Assembly (NCBI RefSeq): GCF_036417845.1
Contig: NC_089980.1
Coordinates: 55,488,501-55,552,500 of the forward strand
Direction: 5' to 3'
DNA: 64,000 nucleotides
Origin: Apteryx mantelli
Lineage: Eukaryota > Chordata > Aves > Apterygiformes > Apterygidae
This document shows positions 50,465 to 64,000 of this stretch, piece by piece. The notes beneath the pieces were generated by a model. The model worked only from the letters and a program-made list of their open reading frames with translations, ran no database searches and was not told the DNA's origin. The translations under genes were made by a program, and so were the position numbers. Numbering within the stretch: the first letter of the stretch is position 1; every line of letters starts with the position of its first letter.

Positions 50465-52275
50465 CTTATTTGTGCGATTCAAATGCATTATAGTTTCAAT
50501 TTTCCTCAAATAGTGATGGCCTTAAACTCAAATATTAATTTAATCTGATTCTTGAATCTGTTTCATCTTAGAAATGATGGGGAAGTTCTTTATTAAAAAA
50601 AGGGAAAAACATTCCTCAATTGTCTGACAATGGAACATTACTGAAAATTTTTGATTCCCCCAACAGAAAACCTATTTAAAAAAAGACGAGTCATTAATCA
50701 GTAACAGCTGCTCCCTGCTCCTAACAGCACCTGTTATTTATTCCTGTCATTAATGCTTCCTTTAGTATTTCTGACAGAAATGGGTATCTTTCCTATCTGA
50801 ATGTACTGAGCTCTCTGGAACATCCCTGGCATTTGGTAGCTACGTTTGATCTACAAGGTGCGTTCGCAGATTACCCCAGCATGGTACTGGAGCTTTTCTT
50901 TCTCACTTGTGGATCCTTTCTCTATCTTAAATCCAGATTTTAAAAGCACAGAACATCCCTTATCTTTTACTGAATACTTGTGTGACATCTGTTTTTCAAT
51001 GTGCCCTGGTTAATTGGTCATAGGAGCACAGGCACATGCTGAGTTTGGGGAAATCAGTGACCATTTAATCCCAGGCAGCCTGTTAGATTCAGAGAGGACA
51101 GTCCAGCAGGGTTGGGCACTCACGGGAGATTTGTGAGATCCACCTCCATTTCCTAGCTCTGCCCCAACTTTTCTGTGGTCCTTGTGCACATTATTTAGTG
51201 CCAGGTTCTTAAAGTATATAGGTGCCAGAAGATTCCCAACTACAACCACCATCCCCCAGTGCCTAATTCTCACTGGGACCAATAGAAATTCAAAGGACTT
51301 GCAGGCTGGGTCTTAAATACTAATGTCTTCTGCTGCAGCCTCACGGGTCTGGCTTACCCTTGCATGGCCCCAGCTGCAGAGAAAGTGCATCAGCCCCCAG
51401 CTACCTCTTCCCCCTTCTCTTCCCAGGGCAGGAGGTTCCTGAGGCTCTCCTAGGGTAGGAGAAGAAACCAAAGCAGACCATAGAGCAACAAACCTTCATG
51501 TGCAGCATGCGTCCCTTGTGTTCTTTACCTGCAGACCTCCTGTGCTAGAGCTCGGGGCAGGGAAATCCTGCTTTCAGCGGTCATCCAAAATGCTCCCATG
51601 CACATGCAGAAGTGAGCCCGGAAAGTCCAGTCAGTTCTGGCAATCATATTTTAAAACTCTTTATGATACAAACTGATACGTTTCTGTACATAGTTAAGCC
51701 TGTATCATCAGCAATGAAGGAAATGCAAGCATACCAGTAATATTTGTGCTCTTTGTTTCCTTTTTCCATCTCTTTCTTTCTAGTCAATAAGTATCAGTCA
51801 AGTCTGACTTGCTTATTTACAGTTGAAACATTCAGATTTGTAGTGGTTTCCTACCACCATTAGATAATATTTTTCATATGAAAGCCACTGTTTTCATTTA
51901 CGACGAAGTTTGTGGCAACATTTCTGTTAGTCTTGGGTTTCATAACGTTATGTTAGGTAAATGCATGCATGTGGCTGGATTTAGGAGGATATTGTTTCTT
52001 TATGGCAGATAGATAAAGCAGTGTACTGTATTTATCCAAAGGAAATGTCAGCAGAACTTTATAGTCTGGTAATTAGATAACACAGATGAGTCTGCTGAGT
52101 TTGTGTGCTCACAACTGCCGTTCCAAACAACGCTTCCCAAAGGCAATTAGAAGAACTTACACAACAGTATACATTTGTAATGGTTCCTTTCTTTAAACCA
52201 ATATAGAAGGAAAGAAAAGGAAGATCCAAGCTGCAACAAGCCTGATGTGCCATTGCTGTGCAGTCCCTTTCTGTG
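50465..52275. other. Intergenic DNA, no gene recognised
   Basis: Contains the ATTA/E-box cluster at 50680-50760, a 12-bp palindrome CATAACGTTATG at 51941, and otherwise low-copy DNA. Confidence 0.65.
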
Positions 52276-52279
52276 CTGA

Positions 52280-52418
52280 GCAGCGCAGCTCACTTCGCGT
52301 GAGCACACTGGGCATCTGGTGTTTCCAGAGGAGACGGGAACAGCGGCGGCGGCAGCTGTGCCAAGCCATCACCGTTGCAGCGCAATGGAGAATTCCTCAA
52401 TCCCTTTGATTCGAAACA
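52280..52418 (+). other. Candidate first exon (CpG-rich 5' part, ATG, splice donor)
   Basis: A small CpG-rich stretch with GCGGCGGCGGCAGCTG is followed by GCAATGG and a 12-codon frame, MENSSIPLIRNK, that ends exactly at a good donor, CAAG|GTAAAA. The start is approximate. I do not recognise the protein. No downstream exon could be joined to it by eye. It could equally be part of a non-coding RNA or coincidence. Confidence 0.25.
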
Positions 52419-52419
52419 A

Positions 52420-53595
52420 GGTAAAACCAGACCGGAGCAAGGGGGGTACATTTTTGGAACAGGTGGCCTTTGTAAACACACACATGCACATATATGGGAA
52501 ATCCCGTAAAGGAAAGTCTCTTAGTGTCTTGAAAAGGAAAGGGCTTAAGGAGTAGTCAAATATCTTGGCTGTGGAACTCAGATCCAAGTATTTAAGGCCT
52601 GATTCTCATCTGCACATCTTTTGTTTTAAATGCCAATGAGGTATTTTGACTCGGTGTCTGTTGAAAATGTTCTGGAGAGGTTGTTGATGGTAGAGCATTA
52701 GCCTTTTATGTTAAAAACTTATTTCTCGTAATGCTTTGTGCCTTATGTAATCAGTTGTTCTTGAGTATACCAAGTTTTCCTTGTGCAGGTTACCAGTAAA
52801 AATAGTTTCTGTCATATGGCCAAATGCTGCAACTTACTTGTGTTTAACATAGCCTTCCTCAGGCCACTGAAGTGCTACTTAATAGGGTCCAGAAAATGGG
52901 GGGGAAAAAAGAAAAAAAATTTAATGTTCACATTCTAAAGCAAAATCAAAAGTAAAATATATAACTTCTTAATGAGATAAAATTCCCAGAAGGATTTTTT
53001 GAAAAAAATGAACGGAAGTTTTCTGCTAACTTGCTGTCTGCCGGGAAGCACTTACTTGTAATTTTGCTATCTTGCTTCAGGAAGAAAGTGAAACTCATAA
53101 GAGCTTTTCAAGAGGGTATTTCAGTTTTCCATAGCTGAAAACCAGTTTCCCCACTGAAAAAATGTACTTTTTCAAAATAGTAACTTTGATATCCTGTGAA
53201 AAGAGTAATTTTATGCCAGGTAGAAATTCTGATGAGAAATGACCAGCTATCTCTAATGCTAACTGATCCTGACAGTGCTGGGAGTTCAGTGCAGAGATGG
53301 CTCTGTGGAGTGTGTCCTCCCACCACTAACTCTGGTCATCATTTTCTACCAGGATATGTTCTGCCCTTTCCCATAGAAAATGCTGTCTTTACAAAGTTCA
53401 AGTTTCATTTTATGAATGAGAACATAGGACGCTCTCTTCCTCATCCTTTCTCCTGTGCAGTCTTCAGCACACTGGGAAATTACCCTGTGTATATATATGT
53501 GCTAACTAACTGTTGTTAGCCCCCAAAACTTTAAGTGCTCAAACCTTGCCCAGACAACCTTGTATTTTTTTGAATTATACCTGTATCTTTGTAGC
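52420..53595. other. Intergenic DNA, no gene recognised
   Basis: AT-rich low-copy sequence following the candidate exon at 52.3 kb. No continuing exon was identified. Confidence 0.6.
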
Positions 53596-53599
53596 CACA

Positions 53600-53830
53600 C
53601 AACCATCCTCTGGAGAACACAGTGGTATAAAATTGCTTTCACCAGCACAACTTAGATGAATAAACAAGGGAAGGGAATTTATTTTTACTGATATAAGTGA
53701 CCCTTATTTCAACATAGCTGCATCCACACTGGCCATTCTATTGGTATAATTTTATACCAGGAAAAAAATCATCACGGTCATATATAACCCATGTATAGAG
53801 CAGACTTTTGTGTAAATAATGCCATGTTGA
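53600..53830. mobile_element. hAT-type MITE relic
   Basis: GTGGTATAAAATTGCTTTCA with CCAGCACAAC, CATAGCTGCATCCACACTGG, TTGGTATAATTTTATACCAG, and CATGTATAGAGCAGACTTTT with GTGTAAATAATGCC resemble the non-autonomous hAT elements common in turtles, crocodilians and old bird DNA. Terminal repeats could not be defined. Confidence 0.45.
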
Positions 53831-53833
53831 TAT

Positions 53834-53905
53834 AGTTACCCCAAACAGCTGACATGAGACTGCACTAACCCTCACAGTTACCCCATACAGCTGACACGAC
53901 ATTCC
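53834..53905. repeat. Two-copy local duplication, period 42 bp
   Basis: AGTTACCCCAAACAGCTGAC at 53834 and AGTTACCCCATACAGCTGAC at 53876 differ at one base. The copies diverge after about 25 bp. Confidence 0.75.
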
Positions 53906-55354
53906 TTGCCCACACCGGGTAGTAAGGCATTCTTGAATGCGGTGGTAGGTGAGACACTCTGGATACATCTGTGCTAGCAAATTAAACAGCTGCTGTTCTC
54001 TGGAGCCCAATCACCTGTATTGTTAAATTGCAAGAAAGGTCTCTGTCATGCTTTTGCCCCATGCAATTAACAGCCTTCCGGGCATAGATCAGAAACCTTC
54101 CTAAAGGCAGTTTCAAAGTGAGTAGTCTGTGTTGGAGGCTGAGGGAGTTTAATAGTATGGGTGCAGGCTGCTTCATGCCAGTTGGCTGCAGGACCGGAGA
54201 GCAGTCCCTGGCACATTTAATTTGTTGGTGCAGACACAGCTTCAAAAGTTATGAGTTTTGTTGAAGGAGACAAGGCCTAAGCAGCAGGAGAAAAGACCCG
54301 GGATATTACTTTCTAAGAAAAAAAGCCAACCTGTCATAAGGAGGCTGTAACCTCTGTCCCCATCTTCCCCTTGTCTCCCTGCCCCACTCAGCAGGCAACA
54401 GGCTTTACATGCGGGGGCCTGTCTCCACCTCTGCCTCAGTTCAAGCAGCAGGATCAGTGGCCATATCTTTGCAACAGAAGCCCTATGTTGTTTTGAAAAT
54501 CTATTCCACAGTGCACATTGGGTCTTCTCAGGCCAGGCTCTTGATCTTTTTGACTTGCGTAGCATATAGCAGGACACAGAGCTGGATACCCAGGTCTTAA
54601 CAGTCAGCAGAAAAAGAGTAACTCCTAAGGAGGGAAAGGCACTTGGAGGATCCTCATTCATCAAAGACCCAAGCAGATCATAGACATCATGAGTCTGCTA
54701 CTCATTGTGGGATTTGGCCTAGAAAAAATAGTTCTCCAGTGATTTTCTTTGAAATATGTGACTTTGGATGTTAAGCCATAACTCTAAAGAGGATTCCCAG
54801 TGTCTGTCAGTGGAGAATTCACATCTGCATCATTTCTGCAGCTCTCCTTCCTCATCCCCGTAGCCCCAAGCCAAGTTTAATCTGTACCTCTGCCTGCAAA
54901 ACAGGATTGCTGGAAGAGAGTCTGCTTCAGACTTTGTTTGCAGGTGCTGGTTTAGGAGAGGAGGCTGATGGCAGTGGGGCCCCCAGCCTACTCCTCTTGG
55001 TAATACTGCCTCCTTTGGCAGCCTTTCTGGGTCATGGCCACTCAACTACATCCCGAACCACCCGCACATCACTGCACATGCATTTTTACTACTGCAGCTG
55101 CATCATTCCCCCCACCAGTTTGTCTCCTTGCTTGCCAGCATAGGGTTTACATATCCTCTCTAAAATGATGAATGTTTCAGTTGTGATTGGGGTCTTTATT
55201 CCATGCAAGCTCACCATAAAAATAGCTCGCCATCTCACAGACAAGCAATCTGACATGCAGAGATAGGACATAGCTTTACTTGCCTCGGAGAGTATTTTAA
55301 CTTTCCCCATCACCACAGTATCCTCTCACAAGCACAAATGATATCCTCCCTCTT

Positions 55355-55510
55355 AGTGCAAGCAGGAGGCCCCATTTTTCTAAGACGCTGGAAAGATTAA
55401 GTGACACAGGTCCAAGGTTGTGCAGGAAGTCTGGAAGGCATACTGGAAATAGAGCGGGGCCCTCTGGAGTTCCACTGCAGTGCCTTGACCACAAGACCAT
55501 CCTTCCTCTC
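55355..55510 (-). repeat. MIR-like SINE relic
   Basis: GATTAAGTGACACAGGTCCA with AGGTTGTGCAGGAAGTCTGG, then GTGCCTTGACCACAAGACCA. These follow the MIR-like consensus (aagtgacttgcccaaggtcacacaggaagtc... tgccctaaccactagaccat) in reverse complement. Confidence 0.6.
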
Positions 55511-56437
55511 CCAAGGTTACACATGAAATCTGTGGTGGAGCCAAGAATAGTACCCAAGGTTCCTGACGTCCAGGCTGTCCTCCCTCCCTGTGCACAAAAT
55601 AAGCATAAATATCAATTTAAAGCAACTTATAAGCCTATGTGTTGCAATTAAACCTCAGGCGTGCTGTCTGAGCCCAAAACTTCCTATGTTTTGAAAGCTG
55701 TGACATACCTTATTTAAAAAGGTCACTTTCTCAAACAAGGCAGCTAATAGTTCCCTGTAGCAAACTCTTTCCTACTATCTCAGTGTCTTTAAGTTTCTAA
55801 TTTGTCCTATTCACACCAACCCTGCTAAATATTTAGGTGGTGGATGCAGGGCCCCTAATGCCACCACTTGGCATAGAGGAGCAGCTTTACAGATAGGGGC
55901 TTAGCCTGAAGCCTGCCACCATCTGGAGGAGGGCACCAAATGAGGCTAAACATGCCCAAACCATCCCTCACTGCTGCCCAGCAGTCCTCAGGGGGACGAG
56001 CAGCCTAAACGAGGGCAGACCCAGCTGGTACTGCCACGAGATGTCACATCCCCCACCTGCTGGGGACACGCACAGCTTCCCCAGGGGAGCAGAGATGTGC
56101 TGTGTCAGGAAGGGCATGGTGCCATGTGTCCCTGCAGCTCATTGGAGTCTTTCCATTAATTTTAATGGGCTTTGGATCAGGCTCTGAATTCTCAGCTGTC
56201 CTGGCTAAATGGCCTCCTCGAGCTGGCTCTCCTCTCATTTTAGACCAAGGAGGCCTTTTGGAGACCCTGCTGACAGGGAGGTTCCTGCCACTTTTTGGCA
56301 CAGGACCTTCCTTTCCTCCCACAAGCGTGGCTGCGGCTGGCAGCCCCTCACGGGGCCGACACAGGCAAGAGCCAACAAGTGCCTTTTGCTGCCTCTTACC
56401 ACTGCATGCACTGTCTGTATGCCCTGCCTGTATGTGC

Positions 56438-56466
56438 CTCCTTCTCTCTCTCTCTCTCTCTCTCTC
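56438..56466. repeat. (CT)n microsatellite
   Basis: About twelve uninterrupted CT units after CCTCCTT. Confidence 0.95.
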
Positions 56467-56964
56467 ATGCAAATGCATGCATGACTTTGACCCACTGCTT
56501 GGATCATCTATTTTTTCCTAGAAAGGACCAGGTGCTAATGATGAGGAATGTAGATCCATTGCTCCCCGTTGCATACCACAACCTAGTCTGACCATGCAAG
56601 GCCCCTGTACATGTGTTCAGATTTGGGGGACTTAGAAATCCTGCCTGTGGCAATAGTCCCAATCCTGCTCATCATGGAAACTGAAAAAGCAGTTAAACTC
56701 ATTTGTGTGGATATCATTTGAGATGGTACTTCAGAAAGACATGACATCCTTTTTGCCCATGGTGCATTTTCTTTCACTCACCAAACTCAGCACTTTTAGT
56801 AATTAGCACAGTAAGCAAGCTGAGGTTTCCAAAGGTGTATTATCTGCCTAAATTAGGCAGATGCTGATGTTATGCCCATTTGCAAGAGAAAGAAGCTGTA
56901 TGTTTTGCTGGACCTTTACCTGACAGTATATTAAAGGAGCACTTGCTCTAGCACTGAAGACCTA

Positions 56965-57290
56965 TTGTTATTACAGAGGCACTCAACTCATCAATGAGCT
57001 TTCATTTTTTATTGCTTTTTATATGGAAGTAGCACTAACAGGGCCCAGCTGAGACCGTGACACTGACTGTGCAAAGTGCAGTACGTAATAAGTGAACAAT
57101 CCCACTCCAAAAAGCTTAGGAAGAAGAGGAAACAGAGACCGAGAGAAGTAAAGTGATTTGCCCAAGGTTAGAGAGCAAGTCTATGACAGAAACAGCAGTA
57201 AAACACAAAACCAACCAAGGCTCACTTGTATGTCTGATCTACGAGATTATGGTGCTCTGAACACCCTGCCACCATACACACTGTTGTGCC
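56965..57290 (-). repeat. MIR-like CORE-SINE relic
   Basis: The order ATTGTTATTACAGAGGCACTCAACTC..., GGGCCCAGCTGAGACC, AAAAGCTTAGGAAG, GAGGAAACAGAGACCGAGAG and AAGTGATTTGCCCAAGGTTA is that of the widespread sauropsid MIR-like repeat in reverse complement. Diverged but recognisable along most of its length. Confidence 0.65.
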
Positions 57291-57294
57291 TGGG

Positions 57295-58635
57295 GTAATA
57301 TATAATGCACTGGCTGAGATTACTGGCAGGTCATTATGTTACCACTCAGATTGGAAATGCTCTTCAGATCATCACTGACGGTCTGCTTTCTAGTACCTCA
57401 TGTCACTCTCCTCATAAAAACCTTCCCTAAAAACACACCTTGGAATAAATATAAAGGGTTATACACTGTGGTATGGATTCATGTGAAGCATATCTGGTAA
57501 AGCTTCTAAGGACTGGCTCAGTGAGAAGGCTTTATAGACCGGTAAGTCCCTGGAGTCAAGGTTTGTTTTCTATTGATCTCACTATGAAGTAAAGTCCTTG
57601 TTGTTCACATATTTATGTACATTAAAATAAGGCAAATACATATATAATTTAGAGTTATAGATCACTAATTGCAATAATTGCTTGATTTTTTTCTGGTATC
57701 CCATTCTGTGCTTTTAGAATAGAATCTAACTCCACTGAAGTGAATGGCAGCAGAATATCTTCATCAGCTCCAAGAAGCTGCGGGAGCTGACCCACTATAA
57801 GCAGGATGGGTTCAGCTTTAATGAATCAGAAAGGAAATGTTTTTTTAGATTTTCTTTTTTTTTTTCCTTGCAGTGGAAAAACACTTTGCATGTTTCTGAA
57901 GGGACTCCATTAACTAATGCATGGGACAACTTGCGGGAGAGCTAGCTAGGGCAAACCAAATAGGGGAAATATTGCCTGAGCATTCAGGGCCAAGCCAAGG
58001 GATGGGACCACACACCACTCCGGCATGATGGCAGCAGGCACTAAGGGCAGAGTCAAAACCAAAGATACAACCAGTACTTTAGACAGGTGTCACAGTCAGG
58101 AGAGTTGTGGCATTCAATTAGCTCAGCATCACCCTTCCTGGGGAGGGAAGTGCCACCTCCAAACAGGTCTGAGAGGGCAGCTCACTTCCCATGGTTGGGC
58201 ATAAAGGAGCCGAGGCCAGGTTGCCGTCTCTGGCATGCCCGGGGTGCCCCAAACTCCAGGCAAGTATTGGAGGTTGCAAGAAGTGAAGAGTTGTGTCACA
58301 ACAGGCCCCATGTCTGCACTGAAATGGAGCACACTTGTACCGCTCTTTCTCAGGAAGTGACGCCATATCTGTTTATAGATACACAGTCCAACATGACTGA
58401 ACAAACATTACTCAAGGTTTTGACAGAAATTCACTTCTGAGGTAAGAGTGAGCACAACCATGGGGTCAAAAGTTCAGAAAAGTAGGAAGGGAAAGGAGTA
58501 GTCCACATAATTTATTCTCCACTCTTTGTGATAGATCTCAGTCCCACCCCATTTCCCAGTCTGCCCACAGAAGCCTGCTAGATGCCTGGCCGCAAGGTTG
58601 AGTCCATTTGTCGTCGGTTATGGAATAAACATAGC
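57295..58635. other. Intergenic DNA immediately downstream of DLL1
   Basis: Low-copy DNA. A strong acceptor-like site (T-rich tract then CTTGCAG, ending near 57873, plus strand) is present, but no exon follows that I can recognise. Confidence 0.6.
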
Positions 58636-58657
58636 ACTTTGGTTATCATTAATAATA

Positions 58658-58663
58658 TTTATT
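58658..58663 (-). promoter_or_regulatory. Distal poly(A) signal of DLL1
   Basis: AATAAA on the minus strand about 0.68 kb after the stop codon. It is the last canonical signal before the sequence changes to the desert, so it is the likely main 3' end. Confidence 0.65.
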
Positions 58664-58952
58664 TTGGAAAAATATTTTAAAAATGAATTTCTTCATTAAC
58701 AAAACAGTAAAAAAAAACCTCAAATAACATTTGCACAATATTCCATAAATACATTTATATACAAAAAATATAGTCACATAGACCCGAAGTGCCTTTGTAC
58801 ATATTTACCAAAAATTTTAAATTATAAAAAAAGAACATCACAAAATACTCAAGCTTTACAATTATCATGAAAATATTTTTACAGATTCAAAAAAATAACA
58901 CACTTTTTCTCACCTAGTAAAAACACATTTTAGTATCAAAAAAGACAATAAA

Positions 58953-58959
58953 GGCAGTG
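58953..58959 (-). promoter_or_regulatory. miR-34/miR-449 seed match 3 in DLL1 3'UTR
   Basis: Third CACTGCC heptamer on the mRNA strand, 64 nt downstream of the second and 7mer-m8 type. Confidence 0.6.
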
Positions 58960-59016
58960 TTTGTGTCTCTAATTCAAGAAAAGACTGGCTCATAAGAATC
59001 CAAAATATACACTTCA

Positions 59017-59023
59017 GGCAGTG
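59017..59023 (-). promoter_or_regulatory. miR-34/miR-449 seed match 2 in DLL1 3'UTR
   Basis: Second CACTGCC heptamer on the mRNA strand, 94 nt downstream of the first and again 7mer-m8 type. Confidence 0.6.
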
Positions 59024-59110
59024 CATGCTTCTTATGTAGTAAGTAAGTCCATTCATTTAAATATATATAGAAAAGCAACTGACCATAGTGCAATGATAAA
59101 ATTCATAAAA

Positions 59111-59117
59111 GGCAGTG
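59111..59117 (-). promoter_or_regulatory. miR-34/miR-449 seed match 1 in DLL1 3'UTR
   Basis: The mRNA strand reads CACTGCC, a 7-mer match to nucleotides 2-8 of the miR-34/449 family. It is followed by T rather than A, so it is 7mer-m8 type. DLL1 is an established target of miR-34a and miR-449. Confidence 0.6.
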
Positions 59118-59166
59118 CAACAGTAATCCTTGAACACAGACCCTTGCCTAGTGTCCATCTTGTTTC

Positions 59167-59172
59167 TTTATT
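59167..59172 (-). promoter_or_regulatory. Possible proximal poly(A) signal of DLL1
   Basis: AATAAA on the minus strand about 170 nt after the stop codon. Cleavage 10-30 nt further on would end the mRNA before all three miR-34/449 seed matches. Use of this signal is inferred, not shown. Confidence 0.45.
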
Positions 59173-59341
59173 TTGCAGTCACTTTGCTAACTTCAGTAGA
59201 GAACCAGCTCAAGCCTGAATTTAGTTTCTCAGCAGCAGTCAGTGAAGGAATCTATCTCTCATTCCTCTTTCAGCAGCATTCATTGGGGTACGTCTCCTTT
59301 GAAATTGTTCTGAACAACAACTTTGCCATATCACTTCCGTT

Positions 59342-64000
<4,659 letters not shown>

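Larger units (their letters stand above)
53910..56960. other. Intergenic DNA, no gene recognised
   Basis: Moderately GC-rich in places (54360-55080, 56000-56400). Frames up to 144 codons on both strands have no domain. One MIR-like relic and one (CT)n tract. Confidence 0.6.
58640..59341 (-). other. DLL1: DLL1 3' untranslated region
   Basis: AT-rich sequence between the DLL1 stop codon and the distal AATAAA signal. The 3' limit is approximate: cleavage is expected some 10-30 nt past the signal at 58663-58658. On the mRNA strand it contains three CACTGCC heptamers, matches to the miR-34/miR-449 seed, and many A/T-rich runs. A second AATAAA at 59172-59167 could produce a much shorter UTR. Confidence 0.8.

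Noticed and set aside
57840..57873. T-rich tract ending in TTGCAG, plus strand, as a 3' splice site
   Set aside because: No open or recognisable exon follows, and no donor could be paired with it except the speculative one at 52.4 kb.
1..58640. Endogenous retrovirus or LTR element
   Set aside because: No LTR pair, primer-binding site or gag/pol frame was recognised.

Overview
This window looks like a piece of a sauropsid nuclear genome, most likely a bird. The main evidence is the right end. The minus strand there carries the 3' two-thirds of a Delta-like 1 gene (DLL1), whose predicted protein is very close to chicken Delta-1 as I remember it. The dispersed repeats agree: heavily decayed CR1 LINEs, MIR-like CORE-SINEs and a hAT-type MITE of the kinds seen in birds, turtles and crocodilians. 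No young CR1, LTR element or provirus was recognised, so I cannot go below sauropsid with certainty.

Layout. Positions 1 to about 58,640 form a gene desert downstream of DLL1. No open reading frame there has a recognisable domain, and no multi-exon gene could be assembled. What can be supported is: ordinary low-copy DNA, microsatellites and polypurine or polypyrimidine tracts; an old CR1 copy of about 1.6 kb on the minus strand (31.65-33.29 kb); an old CR1 copy of about 0.8 kb on the plus strand (37.5-38.34 kb); two smaller CR1 pieces (23.55 and 49.6 kb); several MIR-like SINE relics; and a hAT-like MITE relic (53.6 kb). There is one clear CpG island of about 0.5 kb (29.49-30.01 kb), and a small CpG-rich spot followed by an ATG and a splice donor (52.3 kb).

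Positions 58,640 to 64,000 hold DLL1 on the minus strand: exons 5 to 11 by vertebrate DLL1 numbering, with all eight EGF repeats, the transmembrane segment, the intracellular domain, the C-terminal ATEV PDZ ligand, the stop codon, a 3'UTR of about 0.7 kb and poly(A) signals. Exons 1-4 (signal peptide, MNNL and DSL domains) lie beyond the right edge. Six splice junctions were placed base by base and keep one frame of 496 complete codons.

The most interesting signals are: three identical miR-34/miR-449 seed matches in the DLL1 3'UTR, all lying past a possible proximal poly(A) signal; a near-perfect 38-bp palindrome made of three p53-family half-sites at 24.54 kb; the orphan CpG island and the 52.3-kb candidate first exon in the desert; a CpG-rich, NF-Y-bearing patch inside DLL1 intron 4; and several homeodomain/E-box-rich stretches that could be DLL1 enhancers. 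I found no evidence of a wholly new multi-gene system.
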